Source of the DNA: Clostridia bacterium
Lineage (GTDB): Bacteria > Bacillota_A > Clostridia > Oscillospirales > CAG-272
DNA: 6,840 nt
NCBI GenBank assembly: GCA_017472105.1
Contig: JAFUQY010000425.1
Span: 1-6,840 of the forward strand
Direction: 5' to 3'
The notes beneath the pieces were generated by a model. That model was not told the origin of the DNA, did no database searches, and saw only the letters and a program-made list of their open reading frames with translations. The position numbers were made by a program, and so were the translations under genes. Position 1 is the first letter of the stretch; each line of letters starts with the position of its first letter. Of this stretch, positions 1 through 6,130 are shown in pieces.

Positions 1-2
1 AC

Positions 3-1718
3 CGGAACAAGAGATGGTACCTGTATCTGGTATCGGTGGATGAAGAGCATTATGCCTGCATTTTCTTCGAACCGGAAGATGTGCTTGCAGTGCCCGAGAA
101 CGAACAGGAGATTCTGGATGCGCTGATTGCATCCTGTGAGATTACGGTGCGGAAAGATGCACCTGAAACCGATAACCCGAAGCATGGTGATGTGTCTTTG
201 CGTGATTTCATCGAAGACAATAAAGCAGCCATTACAGAGGAAATCTACTCCATCATCCGTGAAGCCGAAAAAGTCCGATATGATATCAGCAACCCCGAAT
301 TGGATGTTCTCAGCATTACTGAGGACAGAGCAGACTGTATCTTCCGGTCGGATTGGGAATGGTCGCGTAAAGCAGAAGAAGATCCGATGATTCTGGGAAT
401 GTACGAAGCAATGGAAGCATTATCGGATGCACAGGAAATTGAATATGCAAACGATATTATTCAGGGCTGGATTCCGGAAATAGAGAGCTGGTACATATCT
501 GAACGAATTGAAACAAGAATCGTGATAAAGCAGAATAATGGTTCCTGGACATTGCACTACCCTCATGTTGAAAACGGAGAAGAAACACTGTTTGATCTGG
601 CAGAGTATGCTGCGGAGTATTGGACCGAAGATTCAGAAGCCCGTAAACAAGGTGGTGCGGATATTATCAATGATGCCATCAGATTGTATCGGGAAGGGAA
701 AACGTCTGTATCCACTATGGATTATGACGCCCTCTGGCAAACCTTCGTCACCGACGTACTCGCGCCGTATCAGGACTACATCGTTTCTACGGAATTCCTC
801 GACCTCGACGGCAACGGCATCGACGAGCTGATCGTCTACGACTGGGGCGCATCCGCCAATACCGGCATTGAGATTGTCACCATCGAAAACGGGGAAGTCC
901 GCAGTTTCTATACGGGCACCAATGTTATCACCTATGGCGACGGCACCGGTGCGAAATCTCTGGCTCCGCCGTCGGTGAATGCGGTGGACTATGGATTTGC
1001 GGGACTTCCTTCGTCCTATTCAAACAAATCCGATGTTATCCTGTGGTTTACACCTTGTACCGGACGAAACGGTCATATCCTCTATTCGCAGAACGGCAGT
1101 GACGTCCATACCTCGGAGGATTACTACTATTTCACATCCGATGCAAACGGAAACCTGACCGTGGAACTGCTCCGTTCCTTCTACTGCGAAGCGATTGATT
1201 CGAATCCGACAAAGGGATGGAAATGCTATATCAACGGTGAGGAAGTCAGCGTCAGATGGTTTCGGGATACAATGGGCTTCTTCTGGCAGGATCTTTCTGT
1301 GTCACACGGTGTAAAATATCACGATGAAAACACCGTATCCCGTTATGCGGAGCTGGAGGCATGGATGGAACCGCCGCTGGATGTCGGTGCACTGCTTGAA
1401 AAGAATCTGGCAGAGCTGAGACTTATGGAAGGGAAGCAGTACCGTGCCATCGAAGCAATCCTGTCCTCCGACAGCAGTATGCTGGAAGCGGCGATGGGAT
1501 TATCGGAGGGAGCGGGAAAAATGTTCACCGGAATCACGCTTGCATCTTGGGCGGCAGACCGGATTTCAGACGAAAGATACCACAATCCCATTCGTCTGAC
1601 GCTTGAAATCACAGAAAGCAGTTCATCGGTATTCCCGGTCGGTGTATCGGTCTGGATTGTTGACGAAGGACCGGACGGTGTTACTCTTGCAAGTTATGAG
1701 AATCCCGCTGACCAATAA
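3..1718 (+). CDS. Large protein of unrecognised family, 5' end cut by the window edge, probably frameshifted near its 3' end
   Basis: The frame is open from the first complete codon (position 3) to TAA at 1716-1718, giving 571 visible residues. The GTG at 36 is just an internal valine of RWYLYLVSVDEEHYACIFFEP, so the true start lies upstream, and any signal peptide or lipobox would be there too. I do not recognise a family. Visible residues 12-235 (36-707) are acidic and Trp-rich, mostly helical-looking. At about 790-840 the segment EFLDLDGNGIDELIVYD resembles the Ca-binding loop of VCBS/FG-GAP or EF-hand-like modules, which are typical of extracytoplasmic proteins. After a Tyr-rich beta-like stretch (about 1110-1320) comes a further alpha/beta domain ending in VSVWIVDEG. 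Codon use changes sharply near 720: A/T-ending codons before, C/G-ending codons after. The encoded end (ENPADQ) looks unnatural, and a better tail lies in the next frame (see 1702-1755). A surface or lipoprotein role is inference. Existence as a coding region is secure; function is not. Confidence 0.8.
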   Translation, partial: RNKRWYLYLVSVDEEHYACIFFEPEDVLAVPENEQEILDALIASCEITVRKDAPETDNPKHGDVSLRDFIEDNKAAITEEIYSIIREAEKVRYDISNPELDVLSITEDRADCIFRSDWEWSRKAEEDPMILGMYEAMEALSDAQEIEYANDIIQGWIPEIESWYISERIETRIVIKQNNGSWTLHYPHVENGEETLFDLAEYAAEYWTEDSEARKQGGADIINDAIRLYREGKTSVSTMDYDALWQTFVTDVLAPYQDYIVSTEFLDLDGNGIDELIVYDWGASANTGIEIVTIENGEVRSFYTGTNVITYGDGTGAKSLAPPSVNAVDYGFAGLPSSYSNKSDVILWFTPCTGRNGHILYSQNGSDVHTSEDYYYFTSDANGNLTVELLRSFYCEAIDSNPTKGWKCYINGEEVSVRWFRDTMGFFWQDLSVSHGVKYHDENTVSRYAELEAWMEPPLDVGALLEKNLAELRLMEGKQYRAIEAILSSDSSMLEAAMGLSEGAGKMFTGITLASWAADRISDERYHNPIRLTLEITESSSSVFPVGVSVWIVDEGPDGVTLASYENPADQ

Positions 1719-1755
1719 CGGCTGGCGGTGGACGGAATTTTATCTGTATGATTGA
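1702..1755 (+). other. Out-of-frame C-terminal tail of the preceding gene (frameshift)
   Basis: Dropping one A at 1701/1702 turns the end ASYENPADQ-stop into ASYE followed by IPLTNNGWRWTEFYLYD and a TGA at 1753-1755. The 17 restored residues are rich in Trp and Tyr and alternate like a closing beta strand, continuing VSVWIVDEG...VTLASYE naturally. The restored stop then overlaps the next gene's ATG at 1748 by 8 bases, a usual arrangement for translationally coupled genes. The cause may be a sequencing or assembly error, a recent mutation, or less likely a +1 slip on the CCC codon at 1704-1706. The frame change is read directly from the sequence; that it restores the ancestral protein is inference. 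Confidence 0.55.
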
Positions 1756-2173
1756 GACTATGAAGGACACTGAAACGCTGAATGCATACGACCGGGCATG
1801 CCTTGACTGCATCGACGATCTCTACCGCGCGGCGTATCTGGTTTTCGCGGATCCCGGGACGTCGGAGAATCTGGTGACAAAAGTCTGCACCGCCGGGGTT
1901 CACAGGTACGACGCCATGACCGACCGGGACAGAATCCGCCTCAGACTCGCCGCCGATCTGTACCGCATGTGCCGCCGCAGACTGGGGTTGTGCACACTGC
2001 TCGAACATCCCGCCGTACTGCGCGGACTGAACAAGAGGGAACGGCTGCTTGTGCTGATGTGGTATGCCTCGCGGATGCCTGCCGCAGAGTTCTGTGAAGC
2101 CGCCGGTGCGGAAGAAGCTCTGCTCAGTCATGCACTGGCAAAACTGACCGGCAGAACCGGGAAACCGGAATAA
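1748..2173 (+). CDS. Small cysteine-rich protein resembling an ECF-type RNA polymerase sigma factor
   Basis: This is a 141-residue protein from ATG at 1748; a second in-frame ATG at 1760 is an alternative start. A weak GGACGGA lies about 11 bases upstream of 1748. The layout matches a short ECF sigma factor, which directs RNA polymerase core to target promoters. Residues 22-50 (IDDLYRAAYLVFADPGTSE...) resemble region 2.1-2.2, residues 66-80 (LAADLYRMCRRRLG) resemble the region 2.4 helix, and residues 91-133 (LRGLNKRERLLVL, then AAEFCEAAGAEEALLSHALA) resemble region 4 with its helix-turn-helix, the turn being at G120. It is shorter than usual (ECF factors are typically about 160-200 residues) and the region 2 consensus is degenerate. 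It carries six cysteines (18, 21, 47, 75, 82, 116) including CxxC at 18-21, so a redox-sensitive or non-sigma regulatory role is possible. Its start lies in the restored tail of the upstream gene, suggesting co-expression. The opposite-strand frame over this region looks like a shadow. Confidence 0.6.
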   Translation: MIETMKDTETLNAYDRACLDCIDDLYRAAYLVFADPGTSENLVTKVCTAGVHRYDAMTDRDRIRLRLAADLYRMCRRRLGLCTLLEHPAVLRGLNKRERLLVLMWYASRMPAAEFCEAAGAEEALLSHALAKLTGRTGKPE

Positions 2174-2263
2174 AACGAAATCCGGATGCGCGTGAGAGCC
2201 GGACTGACCAACGATGTACGGCTGCTGCGCGGAATCATCCGGGGAAATCCCGCTTTCAATCAA

Positions 2264-2306
2264 AAAATGAGGATCGGCCGATGCAGAATCAGTCAGTCCT
2301 CATTTT
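2264..2306. terminator. Probable bidirectional terminator between convergent genes
   Basis: AAAATGAGGA at 2264-2273 pairs perfectly with TCCTCATTTT at 2297-2306. The 23-base loop contains the palindrome TCGGCCGA (2274-2281). There is a T-run after the stem on + (TTTTCGTTT) and a six-T run on - (from the A-run at 2262-2267). It lies about 90 bases after the sigma-like gene and beyond the end of the hydrolase gene, where a shared terminator is expected. The large loop and only moderate GC in the stem make it weaker than the hairpin at 4584-4634. Confidence 0.55.
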
Positions 2307-2317
2307 CGTTTATTCTG

Positions 2318-2455
2318 TCATATCTTCTCTGCGGATCTGCGCCTCAGCGAAACAACCGCCATGGAGCATCCGCCGATCCGGGTCACATCCCCGTAAACCG
2401 GCTTCCTCTCCCAGCCGTCGACGAGCGTCACTTCCGCGTCGTGAATACCCCGCTT
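2318..2455 (-). pseudogene. Coding-like remnant: orphan C-terminal end, no start or body
   Basis: Just past the stop of the hydrolase gene, in a different minus-strand frame, there are about 45 open codons ending in TGA at 2318-2320. The frame includes VTLVDGWERKPVYGDVTRI followed by GGCSMAVVSLRRR. It has the pattern of a final beta-sandwich strand pair, like the hydrolase's own ending GYGCRILFVK, and its codon choice resembles the neighbouring genes. It is preceded by an in-frame stop, and no ATG or ribosome binding site fits. It may be the 3' remnant of a deleted tandem gene or a chance frame. The family is not recognised. Confidence 0.3.
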
Positions 2456-4475
2456 ATTTCACAAACAGAATCCGGCATCCGTATCCGTCCATCGGGAACG
2501 TGAAGCCGTCACATCCACTGCTCAGCATATCTTTTGCTGTCGTCACGTCTTCCGGGAACGAAACCGTCACGCTCTCAATGGGAGAGGCGGAAATATTGAC
2601 GACAAACGCGAGAAGCTGGTCGGACCCCATCAGATCGGTATAGCGGTAGTAGCTGATTTTTACCTTGTCGTGGGAAGACTGCGCCGCATTCGTCCAGTAC
2701 GGCATCCACTGCGACTGCTCGATCGGGAATCCGTCGAAGATTTTCCACACTCTGCTCATCAGCTCCAGCGGATGCCCGATGTCGTTGGGACGGGGCAGGA
2801 TTCCATGGAGAACGGAGCATGCGAGCGCCATTTCAAACGTCCAGTGCGGCGGGTTGGCATACGCAATGAATTCCACCGGTGCGCCCATGTTCCGTCCGAT
2901 ATATTCCGCGCGGAAGTAATCGAGATTCATATCGGCGGACGAGCCTTTCATCATCGCAAGCTGCAAATTCTCCCCGTACCAGGTCTGGTGGATGTACGGA
3001 ATCGCGGTGAAATTGATGAATCCGAACGCGTGGACGTTGATTTCACCTCCGCGGGACTGCACGGCTTCATACAGCCGCTTGAACAGTTTTCTCACCGCGC
3101 TCCAGCGGTAGCTTCCGTGAAGAACACCGTCCTCATCGTACCAGCCGCAGCCGTGATCGGTGGAATAGCACATCCGCGCATGGGTAGTGCCGTCGAGATA
3201 CACGCCGTCGGTGTGGCATTCGTCCATGATCTTCGTGATGCCGTCGATGAAGAGATCCGCGTACTCGCTGTTGTAGCAGACATTGTACGCCCGCTGGAAC
3301 GGCACGCGCCACCATCCGCCATCAAGCCGGTTCTGCGCGTTTTTGTTCGCCGTTTTTCCGTGCAGTTCGCTCCATTCGGGCGACATCGTGGAGATTTCGT
3401 AGCCGAAATAGGTCAGCACTTTGATCCCGCGCTTGTGGCATTCGTCGGTGATGGTCTTGATCTGGTGCGTCGTGAACTCGCTCAGCTCAAACCAGTTCTG
3501 CGATTTGTTCCATTTTTCGTGCAGGATGAGCGTGGTCACACCTTTTTCCTTCAGCTCGTCGTAACGTCCCGCCAGCACGTCGATGTAGTTTCCCTTGACC
3601 TTGATGCCGCAGTCGAGATGGAACGCGTTGTGAATATACGGCTGTTTCGGGAACGGCTTGACGGGAGTCGCGTGCAGTCCGAAGGAAAACGCAATCGGCT
3701 GATACCCGTAAATACCGTTTTTCGGATCCGCAGACCACGATTTCGGGTGGCTGTCGAGAAGATGAACCCGCAGAACGAGGGCATCCCCGTCATGCACCAG
3801 CTCCATGGCACGGTTTCGGTCCGCCGGCTGCCAGTTCCGGTCGTTTTCCGCAAACCAGCCGAGCCCGCGTTCTTCATTTCCGAGCCACAGCAGGGACTTG
3901 AACGGCATTGCCGCGGACTCTGTCGGAATTGTTCCGCTCATCGACATGTCGGTATGCGGTCTCTGCGTGCCGTCGGCGAGGGAAAGCGCACTGTTCGGAT
4001 GCATGTGGAAGAGCGTCATCGCTTCGGCGCGCAGGGGAATTTCCAGCCACAGCTGATCCAGCTTGAACAGCGTGGGGCTGGCTTCCGCGATTCCGAAAAC
4101 CTGTGCCACGGTTTTGCCGCGCGTCATGAGCTTGAAATCCATGTCAATACAGCCGTCGTAATCGATTTTATAGCAGACATCCACGATGAACCGGTCAGAC
4201 TGCTTTGCTCCGCAGATCACGATTTCTGCATCGGACCGCCGCTGGATGAAGCTCTCGGATTCGTTTGCCGGGTAATCGGTATCCCAGTTGGCTTCAGCTC
4301 CATCTTCCACGGCGACAATGCGCATCGGGGCCGCAAGCAGCTCAACACCCTCGGAACGCACGGATGTCAGCATGCCGTCAGCGCCGACGGTGTAATCCCG
4401 CCCGATCACATGGACGGTGTGTTCAAGACTGTTGGTTTCAGCACGGAGCGGAATGAAAGGATGGGGGATATGCAT
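2454..4475 (-). CDS. Intracellular glycoside-hydrolase-like protein, GH123/DUF6067 type
   Basis: This is a 673-residue protein that probably hydrolyses a glycosidic bond in an imported or intracellular glycan; the substrate is unknown. Residues about 15-275 form a beta-rich N-terminal domain ending with WLGNEERGLGWFAENDRNW (197-215), which closely resembles the signature of GH123_N/DUF6067 proteins. Residues about 285-585 look like a TIM barrel: ILHEKWN (317-323), KVLTYFGYE (352-360), DGVYLDGT (423-430), HGCGW (441-445) and INVHAFGF (479-486). D428 at a strand end is a candidate active-site acid (inference). Residues about 605-673 form a small C-terminal beta domain ending GYGCRILFVK. No signal peptide is visible at MHIPHPFIPLRAE, so it is probably cytoplasmic, although many glycan hydrolases of this type are exported. 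The start at 4475 is supported by AGGAG at 4483-4487 and a promoter upstream. It is transcribed separately from the MATE gene, which ends at its own terminator. Family assignment is from motif recall, not a search. Long open frames on the opposite strand are shadows. Confidence 0.85.
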   Translation of the reverse strand: MHIPHPFIPLRAETNSLEHTVHVIGRDYTVGADGMLTSVRSEGVELLAAPMRIVAVEDGAEANWDTDYPANESESFIQRRSDAEIVICGAKQSDRFIVDVCYKIDYDGCIDMDFKLMTRGKTVAQVFGIAEASPTLFKLDQLWLEIPLRAEAMTLFHMHPNSALSLADGTQRPHTDMSMSGTIPTESAAMPFKSLLWLGNEERGLGWFAENDRNWQPADRNRAMELVHDGDALVLRVHLLDSHPKSWSADPKNGIYGYQPIAFSFGLHATPVKPFPKQPYIHNAFHLDCGIKVKGNYIDVLAGRYDELKEKGVTTLILHEKWNKSQNWFELSEFTTHQIKTITDECHKRGIKVLTYFGYEISTMSPEWSELHGKTANKNAQNRLDGGWWRVPFQRAYNVCYNSEYADLFIDGITKIMDECHTDGVYLDGTTHARMCYSTDHGCGWYDEDGVLHGSYRWSAVRKLFKRLYEAVQSRGGEINVHAFGFINFTAIPYIHQTWYGENLQLAMMKGSSADMNLDYFRAEYIGRNMGAPVEFIAYANPPHWTFEMALACSVLHGILPRPNDIGHPLELMSRVWKIFDGFPIEQSQWMPYWTNAAQSSHDKVKISYYRYTDLMGSDQLLAFVVNISASPIESVTVSFPEDVTTAKDMLSSGCDGFTFPMDGYGCRILFVK

Positions 4476-4482
4476 ATTCGTT

Positions 4483-4487
4483 CTCCT
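4483..4487 (-). promoter_or_regulatory. Ribosome binding site AGGAG of the GH123-like gene
   Basis: AGGAG on the minus strand lies 7 bases before the ATG at 4475-4473. It is close to the ideal Shine-Dalgarno spacing and fixes the start of the hydrolase gene. Confidence 0.85.
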
Positions 4488-4521
4488 GTTGTTCGGTCTG
4501 TGTACCTTTGATGCTGATTAC

Positions 4522-4550
4522 ATTATACTTCCGATTTCGTCATGATTCAA
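4522..4550 (-). promoter_or_regulatory. Sigma-A-type promoter of the GH123-like gene
   Basis: On the minus strand TTGAAT (4550-4545) and TATAAT (4527-4522) are separated by exactly 17 bases. The -10 is a perfect consensus and the -35 matches at four of six positions. Transcription would start near 4515, leaving a leader of about 40 bases before the ATG. I see no convincing operator or riboswitch in the leader. Confidence 0.85.
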
Positions 4551-4583
4551 TAGGGCAGGTGAATTTTCCGCTGTCAGTACAGC

Positions 4584-4634
4584 AAAAAAGCGTGCTGTTG
4601 ATTACAGTTTCTGCATGTAATCACGGCACGCTTT
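4584..4634 (-). terminator. Intrinsic terminator of the MATE transporter gene
   Basis: Starting 14 bases past the stop codon, the minus strand folds AAAGCGTGC (4634-4626) with GCACGCTTT (4595-4587), a 9-bp outer stem. After a small internal bulge, TGATTACA (4623-4616) pairs with TGTAATCA (4606-4599), giving an 8-bp inner stem around a 9-base loop. It is followed by a six-T run (4589-4584), so the U-tail faces the minus direction. It isolates the MATE transcript from the hydrolase promoter at 4522-4550. Confidence 0.9.
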
Positions 4635-4647
4635 CGTATTGGATTGG

Positions 4648-6063
4648 TTAACTGTGGGATGCCTTCCATTCCTCGAGTCCGGCTATGCCTTCGGGAGTAA
4701 CCGGACGGAGCCACTTGGCACTGCGGAAATGTCTCAGGCAGAGGATGCTCTTGATGATATCCTCGCAGAGATACATGATGGCAAACACTGCGACAAACGG
4801 CAGATCGAGAATAAACGCCGCGATGAGCGTTGCGGGAAGGGAAAGTCCCCACAGGCAGGAGAGGTCGTAGATGACACCCGTTGTCGTATCGCCGCCGGAA
4901 CGGAACACGCCGACAATCTGAATATACGGGATATTGCGGAGCGGGATTTCGAGGGCATATACCACAAGGAGATTCTGTGCAGTCAGAAGAACGGTTTCGG
5001 AAATGTTGCCGCTCAGGTTGAACACGCTGACGAGCTGTGCACGGTACAGGATGATTATCCAGCCGATGACGATGCTGACTGCGGGAATCAGGATGGTGAA
5101 GCGCAGGGCATCCTGACAGGCACGTCCGATTTTACCCGCACCGACGGATTTGCCGACCATGACGCAGCTTGCATTGCACAGACCGACGAAGAACGCAAAT
5201 GCGATACTTTCAAACGTACGGAGAATGGTGAGGGCTTCGTAGTTTTCGTATCCGAGCGCACCGTAAATCGCATTGAAGCAGAAGGTGCCGAGTCCCCACA
5301 TGGATTCGTTCGCCATGACGGGAAGCGCTTTCCTGTAGAACAGGGCAATGCTGGCTTTTGAGAAGTGCAGAAGTTCACGGAGCGGTGCATATACGATATT
5401 TCCGGGACGCAGGGAGAGCACCAGCAGAAGAATCGCGCCCGTCCATGAGGAGGCAACCGTTGCAAGAGCGGCACCGCGGATCCCCATCGCGGGAATTCCG
5501 AATCCGCCGAAGATGAAGAGGTAGTTGAGCACGGCATTTTCGACGGTGGTGATGAGCGCGACGTACATCGGCAGCTTCACCTGAGCCGTACTGCGGAGAA
5601 CCGAGCTCCACACACCGGAAATCACCACGGCAAAGTAGGAGAATCCGGCAATCCTGAGGTAGGCAACCCCTTCCGCAATTACGGCTTCCTCATCACCGAA
5701 GATCCGCATGACCGCGGCGGGAGCAAGACAGGCGGCAATCATGAAAATCGCACCGAGTACAAGTCCCGAAACCAGCGCAATGCCGGAGGTACGGTGAATG
5801 CCTTTTTTGTCATCGACGCCGAAATACTGCGAGATGAAAATCGCGGCTCCCGAGCTGACGCCGAAGAGGAAAATGTTCAGAAGCCAGCTCCACTGACCGG
5901 CCATACCGGCAGCGGCGAGAGAAATATCTCCAAGCATGCTGACCATGAGAGTATCGACTAGGGAAAAGGAACTGGTCAGCATATTCTGGAACGCAATGGG
6001 GAGCGCAAGACGGAGCGTGACACGCCAGAATCCGCGATCCCCGACATAATTGGTAAGATTCAA
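4648..6063 (-). CDS. MATE-family multidrug/metabolite efflux transporter
   Basis: This is a 471-residue polytopic membrane protein with about 12 predicted helices in two homologous bundles, the normal length for MATE transporters. These export drugs, metabolites or lipid-linked molecules using Na+ or H+ gradients. Bundle 1 shows the family signatures VDTLMVSMLGDISLAAAGMA (36-55), GVWSSVLRSTAQVKLPMYV (150-168) and NAVLNYLFIFGGFGIPAMG (176-194), then GIRGAALATVASSWTGAILL. Bundle 2 has the matching FCFNAIYGALGYENYEALTI (261-280), GLCNASCVMVGKSVGAG (294-310) and VGVFRSGGDTTTGVIYDL (384-401). The tail from about 446 is cytoplasmic. The start is TTG at 6063-6061, chosen because AAGGAG lies 8 bases upstream and no ATG fits; the next methionine (residue 28) would cut into the first helix. 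It has its own promoter but lies only 63 bases after the propeller-glycosidase stop with no terminator between, so co-transcription is possible. The substrate cannot be predicted; the glycosidase neighbours hint at a sugar-containing compound (inference). Confidence 0.93.
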   Translation of the reverse strand: MNLTNYVGDRGFWRVTLRLALPIAFQNMLTSSFSLVDTLMVSMLGDISLAAAGMAGQWSWLLNIFLFGVSSGAAIFISQYFGVDDKKGIHRTSGIALVSGLVLGAIFMIAACLAPAAVMRIFGDEEAVIAEGVAYLRIAGFSYFAVVISGVWSSVLRSTAQVKLPMYVALITTVENAVLNYLFIFGGFGIPAMGIRGAALATVASSWTGAILLLVLSLRPGNIVYAPLRELLHFSKASIALFYRKALPVMANESMWGLGTFCFNAIYGALGYENYEALTILRTFESIAFAFFVGLCNASCVMVGKSVGAGKIGRACQDALRFTILIPAVSIVIGWIIILYRAQLVSVFNLSGNISETVLLTAQNLLVVYALEIPLRNIPYIQIVGVFRSGGDTTTGVIYDLSCLWGLSLPATLIAAFILDLPFVAVFAIMYLCEDIIKSILCLRHFRSAKWLRPVTPEGIAGLEEWKASHS

Positions 6064-6071
6064 TGCGGAGA

Positions 6072-6077
6072 CTCCTT
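6072..6077 (-). promoter_or_regulatory. Ribosome binding site AAGGAG that decides a TTG start
   Basis: AAGGAG on the minus strand lies 8 bases before the TTG at 6063-6061 of the MATE gene. It is the only strong ribosome binding site near the N-terminus and so supports the unusual initiation codon. Confidence 0.85.
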
Positions 6078-6096
6078 GTCTGAGTGAAATGTTGTC

Positions 6097-6108
6097 GTAT
6101 AACTATAC
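6097..6108. promoter_or_regulatory. Possible operator: inverted repeat over the MATE -10 box
   Basis: GTATA-AC-TATAC is a 5+2+5 inverted repeat that overlaps the -10 hexamer of the MATE promoter. A regulator such as a GntR- or MarR/TetR-type repressor could bind here, but AT-rich -10 boxes make short palindromes by chance and no regulator gene is in the window. Confidence 0.25.
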
Positions 6109-6130
6109 CACATTTCGCACGAACAGTCAA
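6102..6130 (-). promoter_or_regulatory. Sigma-A-type promoter of the MATE gene
   Basis: On the minus strand TTGACT (6130-6125) and TATAGT (6107-6102) are 17 bases apart, each one mismatch from consensus. TGTGG just before the -10 resembles an extended -10 only weakly. The -35 box covers the TGA stop codon (6129-6127) of the upstream glycosidase-like gene, so the two genes are packed without a spacer. The leader to the TTG start is about 30 bases. Confidence 0.85.

Noticed and set aside
2240..2252. Small hairpin CGGG-GAAAT-CCCG after the sigma-like gene as a terminator
   Set aside because: The stem is only four base pairs with no T-run; the hairpin at 2264-2306 is a better candidate.
1694..2263. 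A 189-codon open frame on the minus strand over the sigma-like gene
   Set aside because: It has low-complexity Gln/His/Pro composition without a domain pattern, whereas the + strand frame shows sigma-like helices and a helix-turn-helix.
2186..2503. A 105-codon + strand frame directly after, and in the same frame as, the sigma-like gene
   Set aside because: It runs through the terminator hairpin and into the convergent gene, has no ribosome binding site, and its second half is Ser/Arg/Pro-rich without structure. A nonsense mutation extending the sigma-like protein was considered, but the added residues show no family feature.
2670..4511. A 613-codon open frame on the + strand opposite the GH123-like gene
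   Set aside because: It is rich in Arg, His, Val and Pro with no recognisable motif, as expected for an antisense shadow of a GC-rich gene. The minus-strand gene has a promoter, ribosome binding site and family motifs.
4639..5361. A 240-codon open frame on the + strand opposite the MATE gene
   Set aside because: It is a charged, Asp/Glu/Arg-rich shadow of a membrane protein gene, and it begins at the end of the terminator of the opposite gene.
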